A stretch of DNA of 64,000 nucleotides from Bacillus sp. FJAT-27264 (GCF_001682855.1 NZ_MAQW01000001.1:837084-901083); one strand, 5' to 3'. Positions 35,425 to 45,062 are shown, counted from the stretch's first letter. Made by a program: numbers and translations. The notes: generated by a model from the letters alone, not told the origin.

Positions 35425-36917
35425 AAAAGGACGCTGTCACGAAATTGACAACGAAATTGCTCTCCAGAAAGGACTTCTTCTTTCATTAAAATGTCAAGAG
35501 AGTAATCAAATACATTCCGTTGATTCTCCAGCATTTCGCGCGTCCGAAGCATAAGCTCGTCCAGGATTTTACTATTTTCCTTCATTAATTCTTCTGTGGT
35601 AACCATAGCCAGATTGGCAATCCCCAAGGAGGTAAGTCCAGACTTCATCATCGTTTCGACAATATTCAGCGCTTGGTCGAAGTCTCCCCTTGAACCGGTA
35701 CTGCGTCCACCATAGAAAATCTCTTCAGAAGCAGCTCCGCCCAGCGCAATCATGATCTGGTCCTCTAAATAATCCTTGGTGTACAGATACTGCTCCTGCT
35801 GCGGATTATGCCGCACATAACCCAGTGCCTGACCGCGTGGTGTAAGTGTGACTTGACTGACACTTCCAGGACGCAGCAATTCGGCCATGATGGCATGTCC
35901 CAGCTCATGAATAGCTACGCGCTTCTTCTCTTCCAGATTAGTCTCGCGGTCTGTCTTCTCACCCATCATCACCTTATCGATGGCCATGGACAAATGACGA
36001 TGCTCCACCTCTGTCAGATTCTCACGCATCATGTAGATGGCCGCCTCGTTCATCACACTTTCGAGCTGGGCACCGGAGAAACCATAAGCTTCCTCGGCGA
36101 TTTTATCGAGACTCACTTCAGGGCTCAGCGGCTTGTTCTTGGCATGAAGAGCCAGAATCGATCTGCGGCCCTTGATATCAGGCATATCCACCTGAATATG
36201 ACGGTCGAACCGGCCTGGGCGCAGCAGCGCGGAATCCAGCATTTCCTTGCGGTTCGTAGCAGCCACCAGGAGAATGCGCGGAGTCTCATTGTTATAGATA
36301 CCGTCCATCTCTGTGAGCAGCTGATTCAGCGTCTGGTCATACTCGCGCTGCTGTCCGCCTTCACGCTTACCGCCAATGACATCAATTTCATCGATGAAAA
36401 TAATCGCACTCTGCTTGTTCTCCTTCACAGCCCGAGCACGGGCATCGCGGAACAAATCACGGATACGCCCTGCGCCTACCCCAACATACATTTCAACAAA
36501 CTCACTGCCGGAGGCGGCAACGAATACCGAATTCGTATAGTGCGCAGCTGCTTTAGCCATGAGCGTCTTCCCGGTTCCCGGAGGACCGGTCAGCAGGATG
36601 CCCTTGAGTGGGCGAATCCCGAACTTGCTGATCTCTTCGTGCCGAATCAGAAAATCCAGTGCTTCACGCAGTTCCTGCTTGGCATTATCCTGCCCACCGA
36701 TTTCTTCAAAAGTCAGCTTGGACGGTCCGTCCTTCTTGCGCTTCTTCTCCGCTCCGGCACCCACAGCGATCCCGCCACGCATATGTGCTATCAGCAGCAG
36801 CGCACCGATCATGCCAGCCGCAATGATGACCGGAAAAATATTAATCCCAACAAATACCATGAAAATTAATACGACAGGAATAAATCCCACCAGCACTTCT
36901 TTAGTCCATTTAGGCAT
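35415..36917 (-). CDS. FtsH-like membrane AAA protease lacking the extracytoplasmic domain
   Basis: 500 residues against about 640-680 for housekeeping FtsH. Two closely spaced membrane helices (8-25 and 27-45) leave no outer domain. The AAA module has Walker A GPPGTGKT (111-118), Walker B IIFIDEID (172-179) and arginine fingers in RPGRFDRH. The zinc site HELGH is at 337-341, with a downstream Asp in GDFDQALNIVETM. All catalytic residues are present, so it should be an active ATP-dependent zinc protease with an unusual membrane anchor. Overlaps by 8 nt the small membrane protein gene before it, a possible adaptor. Confidence 0.9.
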   Translation of the reverse strand: MPKWTKEVLVGFIPVVLIFMVFVGINIFPVIIAAGMIGALLLIAHMRGGIAVGAGAEKKRKKDGPSKLTFEEIGGQDNAKQELREALDFLIRHEEISKFGIRPLKGILLTGPPGTGKTLMAKAAAHYTNSVFVAASGSEFVEMYVGVGAGRIRDLFRDARARAVKENKQSAIIFIDEIDVIGGKREGGQQREYDQTLNQLLTEMDGIYNNETPRILLVAATNRKEMLDSALLRPGRFDRHIQVDMPDIKGRRSILALHAKNKPLSPEVSLDKIAEEAYGFSGAQLESVMNEAAIYMMRENLTEVEHRHLSMAIDKVMMGEKTDRETNLEEKKRVAIHELGHAIMAELLRPGSVSQVTLTPRGQALGYVRHNPQQEQYLYTKDYLEDQIMIALGGAASEEIFYGGRSTGSRGDFDQALNIVETMMKSGLTSLGIANLAMVTTEELMKENSKILDELMLRTREMLENQRNVFDYSLDILMKEEVLSGEQFRCQFRDSVLLPA

Positions 36918-37452
36918 TGTTCCAAACCCCCATCTTGGCCGGCTTGCGCGGCAGAATAATGAATTTGCTGTCTTTGCCGCTGCTCAGGCTTACATAAACG
37001 TTGCTATCGTCAATCTCTGTCGTTGCAATAACACCCTTGTATTCCGTATGATTCTCCTTCAATCCATCAAGCGTTGACGGAATCAATGTATATTTCCCGC
37101 TCTCCATGGCTTCTGCCACTGAGAACATTGCTTTATTCCAATAATCATCCAGCATTGCGTTGGAGTGCTGATCAACATCAAGCTTCAACGTACGGCCGTT
37201 AATAGCCGACTTGCCTTCTGTCGAAACATATTGAACCAGTTCGCGCATTTTCGTGCCTGGCTGAAGATCGAGTTTCAAAGTCACCTGATCGCGGTTAATA
37301 GTAATCTGAGACTTGTTGACACCTTCATAACCAGCCACAATCTTTTGGAGCGGTTCCTGAACCACGAATTCACGATAGAGAAACCATCCACCAAATAACA
37401 AAGCAGCAGTCAACAGTGACGTTAATAGTACAGGTACAAGACGCAGTTTCAA
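36910..37452 (-). CDS. Small single-pass membrane protein, FtsH-like partner
   Basis: 180 residues with one N-terminal helix (about 7-25, LLTSLLTAALLFGGWFLY) and an outer domain of alternating beta strands (SQITINRDQVTLKLDLQPG; ISTEGKSA-like stretch; FIILPRKPAKMG). I do not recognise the family. It overlaps the FtsH-like protease gene by 8 nt. Because that protease has no outer domain of its own, this protein could supply one; that is inference. Confidence 0.7.
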   Translation of the reverse strand: MKLRLVPVLLTSLLTAALLFGGWFLYREFVVQEPLQKIVAGYEGVNKSQITINRDQVTLKLDLQPGTKMRELVQYVSTEGKSAINGRTLKLDVDQHSNAMLDDYWNKAMFSVAEAMESGKYTLIPSTLDGLKENHTEYKGVIATTEIDDSNVYVSLSSGKDSKFIILPRKPAKMGVWNNA

Positions 37453-37921
37453 GAAACGTCCTCCTCTCGATGATTACAACAAGTAATATGAATACGTCCC
37501 GGCATGCTATGATCCCAATAATCGGGGATTCCGTTCAGCATGCCCTCTTGAATACAAATAGTAGTATATCATAGGTGTATATACGAAAACGAAAAAAACT
37601 GTGAATATATTTTAAATTTTTGATTCTAATTTTTACAGATTTATCTAACCTTTTTTAATATTTATCGACAAAGCTCGCCACAGAACTTAGTTCTGCGGCT
37701 CATTTTGATGAAAATTTCTACCCGTAAATCTGACATCTGCATCTATACGAATCATCGGCGCTATACTTTTAGATATAATTAAATCGACTAATTTGATATA
37801 CGATAGTCAATACGAAATTATATATTTTACGAACAAAAGAAAGTAACAAAAGAAAATAAAAAAAGAAATTAGCAAAAGAAATTAACAAAAACTAAGAGGA
37901 GCAAAGGGGAAGTTTAGAACT

Positions 37922-37969
37922 GTAGGAGTATCTGTAGGCGTATCTGTAGGCGTATCTGTAGGAGCGGAT
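37922..37969. repeat. 12-bp tandem repeat, four copies
   Basis: Unit GTAGGCGTATCT, repeated four times; copies one and four carry GGAG for GGCG, and the last is partly diverged. Confidence 0.8.
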
Positions 37970-38194
37970 CGTTCGCCTGAAAGCTTACATAGGAATGGTT
38001 CGGCGGGAATGATTTCGCGGGAACGGTTCCATGGATATATTTACAAATGCAAACTTCCACCTAGAATTTCACTTTTCACACTAAGTAATACATTATAATT
38101 ATCTTTCATCGGCTCTCATTGGCTGTCGCCTGATTTCAACCGATATTCCCCCACACCAACCGTTTTAACAGCGAGAAAAATAGTCCATCTCCCT

Positions 38195-38391
38195 AATTAA
38201 CAGCATTTTTGTACCTTATTTTTCTTTAATATAAAGAAATGCGGAAAATAAGGGCATTATTGTATCTTATTTTTCGAAAAAACATCGCTGGACGAGTATT
38301 CTGGAAGATTTAAGGTACAATATTGCACTTAATTCCTATTAACTCTTAGCTGCAGAGAATTTAAGGTACAAAAATGCCGTTAATTCACTAC
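38195..38391. repeat. Four-unit nested inverted repeat, about 51-bp spacing
   Basis: Four copies of a roughly 30-bp unit with core TGCAATTTTGTACCTTAA. Two are forward (gtacctta-type cores at 38211 and 38262) and two reverse (taaggtac cores at 38311 and 38362). Spacing is 49-51 bp. Unit 1 pairs with unit 4 and unit 2 with unit 3, so the whole can fold into one long imperfect hairpin. The same unit recurs at 55957-56146. Confidence 0.8.
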
Positions 38392-38542
38392 GGGGATTCT
38401 TATTATAGACTCTCTTTTGTTCTGGCCTAGTTTATTATTTAATACGTTCCAGATAGATCAATGAATTCTCGTAAAAATCGTCATTAAGCAATCTCGTTCA
38501 TTAAAATTATCAGATAGCATATTCAAATTCCAATCTAAACGC

Positions 38543-38582
38543 AAACAAGCGAACCGCCATCCGGTTCGCTTGTTTGTTTTTT
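38543..38582. terminator. Strong hairpin terminator downstream of ypmB/tseB
   Basis: Perfect 14-bp arms AAACAAGCGAACCG and CGGTTCGCTTGTTT with a 5-nt loop. The long T run (GTTTTTTCTT) is on the + strand. On the minus strand termination would rely on the TTGTTT inside the stem. Confidence 0.8.
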
Positions 38583-38656
38583 CTTAAATCACACTTAACT
38601 TCCCCTTACTTTTTCCCGCAAGCAGAGTCCAATGAGGTACAGATTGAGGTTCAGAC

Positions 38657-39175
38657 TCAGCGCTTCGGCAAACTAAAACGTCCTCCGATAGGAGCCCCGT
38701 CAGAAAAACGGTAGAACTGATAATAATAACGATCTCCTTGTTCATAAAAAAGCTGCCAGGCATATTCTCCGTTATACACACCCGGGAGCAGCCTTTGAAT
38801 CTTAATATCCGGAAGCTGTGCGCTGATGATGGACCTGATTTTTGCTTCCGATGTGCCCTTGCTCAGTTCTTCGCTGAATACCACGTTGTCGCCCTCAGCG
38901 ACCTTGCCGTCCGTTGTAAAGCGAACCCACACCATGAGCTCGGTACCCGCTTCATTTTTCCCTGTCAGCACCCAATACACCGAGTTTTCATCCCAGACCG
39001 ATTTCTGGGCCTTCTCCATTAGAGTCAAGCCCGCACGGCTCTTGGCAACTTCCTTTGCTGCATCCCGTTCTTTCCATTGGTCTTTCATGATAAAGGTATA
39101 GAACTGAATTAGGCCGAGCAGCAAGAGCAGAAACACTGCCACTCCTATCAGGATCCATTTTTTCCTCTTTTTCAA
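38657..39175 (-). CDS. ypmB: YpmB/TseB-like membrane protein (DUF5590)
   Basis: 172 residues with a basic N-terminus and one helix (8-29), then an outer domain of two PepSY-like halves. B. subtilis YpmB (TseB) is of similar size and is linked to penicillin-binding-protein control during elongation. Neighbourhood (dinG upstream, asnS and dnaD downstream on the same strand) matches the B. subtilis ypmB context, though mtaD, rex and other genes intervene. Start TTG with AAAGGAAG 8 nt upstream. Confidence 0.8.
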   Translation of the reverse strand: MKKRKKWILIGVAVFLLLLLGLIQFYTFIMKDQWKERDAAKEVAKSRAGLTLMEKAQKSVWDENSVYWVLTGKNEAGTELMVWVRFTTDGKVAEGDNVVFSEELSKGTSEAKIRSIISAQLPDIKIQRLLPGVYNGEYAWQLFYEQGDRYYYQFYRFSDGAPIGGRFSLPKR

Positions 39176-39229
39176 GTTACAGCTTCCTTTCTACTTGTTC
39201 CGCGGCGGTGATGCCTATTCCTCGCCTGT

Positions 39230-40531
39230 CTACCGCTTCAACAGACCTTCAAAAGTTTCCTGTGCCTTGCGTCGGATAGCCTCTTCATCCAACGTCAGGC
39301 ATTCCCCGTTCTTCACAATCTGCTTTCCGTTCACCCAGACATGGAGTACGTCTTTGGCACTGGCTGAGTATACCGCATGCGAGAGCAGATCTGTATGCGG
39401 CAGGAGGTGCGGCTGGTCGATATCAATGGCAATAAAATCAGCCTTCATGCCGGGAGCAAGTTGGCCCACACCATCCAGGAAAAGTGACTTCGCACCGTAC
39501 TCCGTAGCCATTCGCATGGCTAGTGCAGCCGGAATAGCTGTCGGGTCTCCGCTGAATCCCTTATGAATAAGCGCCGCCAGACGCATCTCTTCAAATAAGT
39601 CCAGATTATTGTTGCTGGCTGCACTGTCCGTACCCAGCGATACGGTGACGCCTGCATTCAGCAGGTCGATAACCCGGGCGATGCCGCTGGCCAGCTTCAG
39701 GTTGCTTCCAGGGTTATGGGAGACACCGACATGATGACGAGCCAGAATCCCGATCTCCTCGTCATTCAGATGCACACCATGCGCAACTAGAGACGGTCTT
39801 GTAAACATGCCTACCTTTTCCAAGTGCTCGACTGGGCGCAGTCCATATTCCGCAACATTCTGCTCCACTTCTCGCTTCGTCTCCGACATATGCGTATGCA
39901 GCGGCAGATCCAGATCATGGGCTGCCTGCACGAACTTAACGAAAAGCTCCGGCGGGCAAGTATAAGGAGAATGCGGGGACAGCATCGTTGTAATTCTGCC
40001 GTCTGCCTTACCATGCCAGTCGCGAGCGAACCGGACAGCATCAGCCAGCTTCACATCCTGTACCTCCGGCGGACATAGACCGATAACCCCGCGTGTCAGT
40101 ACCCCGCGCATACCGGACTGTTCCGTAATCTCAGCTACCCGGTCCATTTTGTCATACATGTCCAAAAAGGTCGTCGTGCCGCCCTTCATCATTTCCAGTA
40201 TGGACAACGAGCTTCCCCAGTAAATATCATCCGGGGTAAACTTGCCCTCCATTGGCCACATTTTCTCCTGCATCCAGACCTGAAGCGTCCGGTCATCACC
40301 ATAGCCGCGCAGCAGCGACATCGCCGCATGACCATGGGTATTCACCAGACCAGGCATGAACAGCAGACGACTACCATCGATCACTTGCAGCCCATCTTCA
40401 AGGCATGGCTCTTCTTCGCCTATGTATGTGATGAGATCATTCTCAATGATCATACAGCCGTTCAGCACAGACAGAGGAGACCCAGGGACAAGAAACCTCC
40501 CGTTACGGATAAGAATCTTACTGTTGCTCAT
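39230..40531 (-). CDS. mtaD: 5-methylthioadenosine/S-adenosylhomocysteine deaminase-type amidohydrolase
   Basis: 433 residues. Metal-dependent TIM-barrel hydrolase: metal ligands H66 and H68 in NTHGHAAMS, then THMSET, VAHGVHL and catalytic Asp in SLGTDSAASNNN. The overall pattern is that of MtaD, which deaminates MTA and SAH in purine/methionine salvage; related enzymes act on guanine or other ring amines. ATG at 40531 is chosen (ribosome site GGAAGGAAG); it overlaps the rex end by 14 nt, so the two are co-transcribed. Confidence 0.85.
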   Translation of the reverse strand: MSNSKILIRNGRFLVPGSPLSVLNGCMIIENDLITYIGEEEPCLEDGLQVIDGSRLLFMPGLVNTHGHAAMSLLRGYGDDRTLQVWMQEKMWPMEGKFTPDDIYWGSSLSILEMMKGGTTTFLDMYDKMDRVAEITEQSGMRGVLTRGVIGLCPPEVQDVKLADAVRFARDWHGKADGRITTMLSPHSPYTCPPELFVKFVQAAHDLDLPLHTHMSETKREVEQNVAEYGLRPVEHLEKVGMFTRPSLVAHGVHLNDEEIGILARHHVGVSHNPGSNLKLASGIARVIDLLNAGVTVSLGTDSAASNNNLDLFEEMRLAALIHKGFSGDPTAIPAALAMRMATEYGAKSLFLDGVGQLAPGMKADFIAIDIDQPHLLPHTDLLSHAVYSASAKDVLHVWVNGKQIVKNGECLTLDEEAIRRKAQETFEGLLKR

Positions 40532-41171
40532 GCCCAAGCTCTTCCTTTCCATCTTGCAAATAATAAGCCAGGCTCTGCAAATCCGTTGTGAAGTCGGCCG
40601 CATGGACACGGATATGCGCTGGCGTTTTTAGAATTACAGGTGCAAAGTTCAAAATCGCTTCAATACCGGATTCCACCAGGATATCAGCTACATTCTGCGC
40701 TTCAGTATCCGGTACAGTAATAATGCCTATACGGATGCCCTGCTCACGAATGGTACTGCCCAGATCCTTCATAGGTCGTACAGTGAGCGAGTTGATTTTC
40801 TGACCAACCTTAGGATCATAGGAATCAAAAATAGCAGTTATTTTCATCGTGTCCTTCAAGTAAGCATTGTAGTTGGACAAGGCATGTCCAAGATTACCGG
40901 CACCTACTAGAGCCACGTTAATTTGCTGATCCAGTTTCAGGATATGACGGATCTTCTCAATGAGATAAGATACGTCATAGCCGATGCCTTTACGGCCGAA
41001 ATCGCCAAAATAAGCCAGATCCTTACGGATCTGGGCGGGGTTAAGATCCAGCTTTTGACCAAGTTCTTGAGAAGAAACTGTCGAGATTTCACGTTTTTGA
41101 AGATCGTTGAGGAACCGCAGGTATACAGGAAGTCTGCGTACCACCGCCTCCGAGATTTTATCCGATTTCAT
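40518..41171 (-). CDS. rex: Redox-sensing transcriptional repressor Rex
   Basis: 217 residues: winged-helix DNA-binding domain (1-85, with the helix LDLNPAQIRKDLAYFGDFG) and an NADH-sensing Rossmann domain (GAGNLG at 90-95), with a C-terminal domain-swapped helix. Rex represses fermentation and respiration genes until NADH rises. Start ATG after TAGGAGGAG. Located between dinG and mtaD. Confidence 0.96.
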   Translation of the reverse strand: MKSDKISEAVVRRLPVYLRFLNDLQKREISTVSSQELGQKLDLNPAQIRKDLAYFGDFGRKGIGYDVSYLIEKIRHILKLDQQINVALVGAGNLGHALSNYNAYLKDTMKITAIFDSYDPKVGQKINSLTVRPMKDLGSTIREQGIRIGIITVPDTEAQNVADILVESGIEAILNFAPVILKTPAHIRVHAADFTTDLQSLAYYLQDGKEELGHEQQ

Positions 41172-41319
41172 GTTTTCTCCTCCTAGATTAAGTAAAGTTA
41201 AGATTCAAACAGAAGATGAGGCGTTACTCTGGTGAAGTCAGCACTTTAGGTCGCAAATCCATCTTCCCCTATACTGGCCTTCTTCAACCAGTGAAAAATA
41301 GCTCTTAAAAACGGAATGA

Positions 41320-41342
41320 AAGGGGCTTTAATTGCCCCCCTC
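41320..41342 (-). terminator. Short hairpin at the end of dinG
   Basis: Arms GGGGC and GCCCC around the dinG stop, followed by TTTC on the minus strand. Short and of modest quality. Confidence 0.4.
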
Positions 41343-44186
41343 CTCCAACCATTCTGCAATTCGGGGAACCATCTGCTCGGTCTTCATATGCTCCATCTTG
41401 GGACCGGGCAGCGAATACAGAAAATATTTACCGTAATAGGATTCAATCACCCTGGTATCATAAACAATAACGATGCCCCGGTCTTGTGCCGTCCGAACGA
41501 GACGACCGAAGCCCTGCTTGAAGCGGATGACCGCCTGTGGCACGGAGAGCTTCATGAACGGGTTCTTCTTCTGCGCCTGTAGCAGCTCAGCCTTAGCCTC
41601 CGCGAGCGGGTGATTCGGCGGCTGAAACGGCAGTCTGACGATGGCCAGGCAGGTTAGGGCCTCGCCCGGAATATCTACGCCTTCCCAGAAGCTGCTTGTG
41701 CCAAGCAGCACAGAAGCGTTGCTGTCCTGGAAACGGCGGATCAGCTTGCTGCGGCTTCCACCTTCGACTCCCTGGCCCAGTACACTGATATCCTGTGAAG
41801 CCAGAGCTTCCTTCAGGGGATCATAGACCTGGCGCAGCATACGGTAAGAAGTGAACAGCACCAGCATCCGTCCGCGTGTGATCACTGCCGCCTCTGCCAG
41901 AGACTGCACCAGCGTGTCCACAAAGCGGGCATCGCCTATGCTGCCCTTAACGCTCGGGAAGTCGCGTGGAATGACCAGCAGGGCCTGTTCACGGTACTTG
42001 AACGGAGAAGGCAGCAGCGAGGTCATCAGACGCCCCTGCTCCGCTGCCTCGCCGAGCCCCAGATTGTCGATCATGAATTGGAATGATTTATCGACCGACA
42101 ATGTGGCCGAGGTCAGCACGATGCTGTTCTTCTTGTCGAAGAACAGCTCCTTGAGCTGGGCACTGACATCGACAGGCACCGCATAGAGCTGCAGGGACTT
42201 GCTGCGATAATTACTGCTGGCTTCCAGCCAGTAGACAACATTCACGTCGTTCAGATTCATAAAGAAACGCACCTGTTCGCGAATAGCGCCCAAATCCTTG
42301 AAGAGACCGCCAAGATCTGTCACCAGACTGTCCGAACTGGACTGGCCGTCCTGTTCACGCATCTCGCTCAGCATCTTCTCTCCCTTGCGGATAACTTCGC
42401 TGAGGCTCAGGTTCATTGTATTCTCCAGTGCCGCCAGCTCTTCCCAGTCCTTCGGTTTGCTTCCCGGCTGGAGACGAAGCACAAGCTGTCCGGCTTCCCC
42501 TGCGGCCGCATCGCTGCGCTCCGGCAGGAGAGTGTACAGCTTCTCGCTTAATACATCCCATGTCTCTTTTACCGTAAGCAAGTCCGGATAAAGCCTGTCA
42601 ATGATGACACTCCATTCGGAAGCCTGCTCGCTACCGGAAGTTTGCAGAATCTGACGCAAGGCCGGAAGCTGTCCGTTACGACTGTCCTTGTAGAGTCTAC
42701 CAAGAGTATGCGACACCGTAAAATGCTTCATGTGCATGCCGAGATGCTTCCCGGCTACATCCTCCAGATGATGGGCTTCATCGATGACCAGATGCTCATA
42801 GGCTGGCAACAGCTGATGTCCGGCCTTCACATCTGCAAACAGCTTGGAATGGTTCGTAATTACCACGTCCGCAATACCGGCCTCATGCTTGGCCCGGTGG
42901 TAATAGCACTTGCGGAACCAAGGGCAAGCACGGCCCAGGCACGAATCGGTGTCGCTTGCCACCGTCTCCCAGAAATCCCCTCCGCGTCCGCCGAGGTTCA
43001 GCTCCTCGTCATCCCCGGATTCACTCTGAGTCAGCCACACGATCATCTGCGCGGCAATGATGGCATCTTCCCTCGGACTCGTAAAGTCCCTTTTATTTAT
43101 TTTATGTTCAAACTTGCGCAGACACAAATAGTGCCCTCTTCCCTTGAAGATAGCAGCCTTGAACGGAAATGGTACAACTTCGGTCAGCAGCGGAATATCG
43201 CGCTCCCGGAGCTGGTCTTGCAGATTAATGGTATGAGTGCTGACCATGACCTTTTGCTCGCTGCGAACGCTCTGATAAATTGCCGGAAGCAGATAACCCA
43301 GCGACTTGCCGGTTCCCGTCCCTGCCTCAATCAGCAGGTGCTTGTCCTCAGAAAGTGCGGTTATAACCTCGTTAAACATAATATCCTGCGCTTCCCGGCT
43401 TTCATAATGAGGTAACTTGTCCTTGAGCCGTTGTCTAACCTCATCCATATAATCAGAGAAAGATAATGAATGCAGTGGATTAGCACCATGCTGATCCCTT
43501 GGAGGCTCCAGCTCTGTCCAGTCGCCTACCTTGAGGGCAAGCTGCCGGTAAAACGTTAAATCGCTCTCCGGCTGGAAAGTCTCCATCTCCCGTTCCCGCA
43601 GCAGCCCGTCGAAATACCAGCCAAGATCGCTGTCTTCTGCGGCGAATAACTCGCTAAGCCGCTGTATCGTTAGCAGCGGCAGGCTGTATAGCTCCTCCAG
43701 ACATTGGAGCAGCACGAGCGCGGTAGCCAAAGCATCGCTGTCGGCCTGATGCGGCCGTTCATGCGTAAGGCCGAAATGATTACTGACCGCCCCGAGCTGA
43801 TAAGTCGTCAGCGAAGGGAAGCAAATTTTCAGGAAATCCATCGTATCCAGAATACGGCCTTGAAACGGCAAATAGCCGCATCGATCCAATGCATTTTGTA
43901 AAAAATGGAAGTCAAAGGCAACATTATGCCCTACCAGGACCACATCGTCCAGTAAAGGCACAAGCTCCATCATCATCTCATCCAGCTCTGGCGCATCCGC
44001 CACATCGCTGTCGGTTATACCTGTCAAGCCCGTAATAAAAGGAGGAATCGGCGCTCCGGGCTTGACAAAGGAACCATATACCCGGGAAATGGACCGGTCT
44101 TCTTCTATAATGGCAAGACCCACCTGGATGATTTCACCCACCGATTGGGTTCCCGTTGTTTCAAAATCAAGCACGGCAAATTTCAT
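41328..44186 (-). CDS. dinG: DinG-type helicase with N-terminal exonuclease domain
   Basis: 952 residues. A DEDDh 3'-5' exonuclease domain (1-180; AVLDFETTG, GHNVAFDFHFL, HQADSDALAT) is fused to a superfamily-2 XPD/DinG helicase (265-950; Walker A EAGTGTGKS, DEAH box VIDEAHHLED, motif VI QGFGRLVRT). Four cysteines between Walker A and DEAH (YLCLRK; CLGRACPWFRKC) could hold an iron-sulfur cluster. In Firmicutes the fusion is typical and the helicase part may be degenerate in activity. Lies upstream of rex on the same strand; also next to ypmA/ypmB in B. subtilis. Confidence 0.93.
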   Translation of the reverse strand: MKFAVLDFETTGTQSVGEIIQVGLAIIEEDRSISRVYGSFVKPGAPIPPFITGLTGITDSDVADAPELDEMMMELVPLLDDVVLVGHNVAFDFHFLQNALDRCGYLPFQGRILDTMDFLKICFPSLTTYQLGAVSNHFGLTHERPHQADSDALATALVLLQCLEELYSLPLLTIQRLSELFAAEDSDLGWYFDGLLREREMETFQPESDLTFYRQLALKVGDWTELEPPRDQHGANPLHSLSFSDYMDEVRQRLKDKLPHYESREAQDIMFNEVITALSEDKHLLIEAGTGTGKSLGYLLPAIYQSVRSEQKVMVSTHTINLQDQLRERDIPLLTEVVPFPFKAAIFKGRGHYLCLRKFEHKINKRDFTSPREDAIIAAQMIVWLTQSESGDDEELNLGGRGGDFWETVASDTDSCLGRACPWFRKCYYHRAKHEAGIADVVITNHSKLFADVKAGHQLLPAYEHLVIDEAHHLEDVAGKHLGMHMKHFTVSHTLGRLYKDSRNGQLPALRQILQTSGSEQASEWSVIIDRLYPDLLTVKETWDVLSEKLYTLLPERSDAAAGEAGQLVLRLQPGSKPKDWEELAALENTMNLSLSEVIRKGEKMLSEMREQDGQSSSDSLVTDLGGLFKDLGAIREQVRFFMNLNDVNVVYWLEASSNYRSKSLQLYAVPVDVSAQLKELFFDKKNSIVLTSATLSVDKSFQFMIDNLGLGEAAEQGRLMTSLLPSPFKYREQALLVIPRDFPSVKGSIGDARFVDTLVQSLAEAAVITRGRMLVLFTSYRMLRQVYDPLKEALASQDISVLGQGVEGGSRSKLIRRFQDSNASVLLGTSSFWEGVDIPGEALTCLAIVRLPFQPPNHPLAEAKAELLQAQKKNPFMKLSVPQAVIRFKQGFGRLVRTAQDRGIVIVYDTRVIESYYGKYFLYSLPGPKMEHMKTEQMVPRIAEWLEEGGN

Positions 44187-44241
44187 TGTAAGTTCTATTC
44201 CCTTTCACTTGAGACTCTTAATCAGCATAACAGAAGTTGCG

Positions 44242-44290
44242 AAAAAAGGCGATGCACCCCGCTATCAACAGTGGAGGCATCGCTTCTGTG
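44242..44290 (-). terminator. Intrinsic terminator after the TPR gene
   Basis: Arms GCGATGC and GCATCGC, extended outwards by partial pairing, with TTTTTTCGC following on the minus strand. Confidence 0.8.
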
Positions 44291-44303
44291 GCAAGACTGA
44301 TGG

Positions 44304-44945
44304 TTATAAAAGCGAGACAAGCTGGCTGCCATACTGGAGTTGTCCCCCACGCTTACGGCACACTTCCAGATTCACAGTTGGTTCCGGCAGAGCCGGATCA
44401 TGCTGAAGAGACAAATCGAACAACTCCTGCGCTTCAGGGAAGCGCTCCTGAGAAGCGCGGATACAGCCCATAGCATTATAGATCATCGCCTTGAGCTTGC
44501 GTTCCCGGACGAGATTCAGCATATGATTCAGATGAACCCATGCGGCTTCGCCTTCCCCTTCCTGCAGATAAGCCATGGCGAGATACAGTCGAGCGGCGAG
44601 GCTGTCCGGGTACTCCTGAACGACGCCCTTAAACTGTTCGATGCACTGCCGATACATTAGCAGCTTATAATAGCCCTGACCTCTGACGAAGGACTCCATG
44701 GACAGCTCTGGAGCCTCCTGCGGAGCGGCAGGCTCCAGAGGCTCATCCGGCACTTCCATGTTGTCACGGAAATGGCTGAGCTTCTCCGCGAAGACCAGCC
44801 ATTCATCCATGACATGATCGCTGATTCGGTGCAGCAGATTGTACTTGCATAAAAGCTCTTCCCGGCGGGCACCCTGCGCTTTAGGATAGTCAGTGACGAC
44901 CTCCTGTAGCATCTGGTTCATTTCAGCAAATAAATGTTGAAACAT
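44304..44945 (-). CDS. Tetratricopeptide-repeat protein (213 aa)
   Basis: 213 residues, soluble. The helical N-terminal half (1-75) has an acidic, Pro-rich linker (75-100), then two to three TPR units (105-205; GQGYYKLLMYRQCIEQFKG, LAARLYLAMAYLQEGEGEAA, AMGCIRASQERFPEAQELFD). Stands alone between panD and dinG. It probably mediates protein contacts; no specific role is visible. The ribosome site GGGTGGGATG is weak. Confidence 0.75.
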   Translation of the reverse strand: MFQHLFAEMNQMLQEVVTDYPKAQGARREELLCKYNLLHRISDHVMDEWLVFAEKLSHFRDNMEVPDEPLEPAAPQEAPELSMESFVRGQGYYKLLMYRQCIEQFKGVVQEYPDSLAARLYLAMAYLQEGEGEAAWVHLNHMLNLVRERKLKAMIYNAMGCIRASQERFPEAQELFDLSLQHDPALPEPTVNLEVCRKRGGQLQYGSQLVSLL

Positions 44946-45062
44946 GACTTCATCCCACCCTTACTGAAAATGGTATCAGTTCAGTTCAGCTTGCCTGACT
45001 TCATTTTTCGCAAGGTGAGGGTCTTTCATGCCTGCCATTGATTACATGCCCGTCAGAAACGG

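Larger units (their letters stand above)
37453..38656. other. 1.2-kb AT-rich gene-free region with repeats
   Basis: No convincing gene on either strand. Contents in order: promoter region of the 180-residue protein; a purine-rich stretch of AAAGAAA repeats (37829-37905); a 12-bp tandem repeat (37922-37969); a nested inverted-repeat cluster (38195-38391); and a strong hairpin terminator (38543-38580). The size is unusual against the tight packing around it. Confidence 0.6.

Noticed and set aside
35808..36869. 353-codon + strand open frame
   Set aside because: Antisense shadow of the FtsH-like protease gene.
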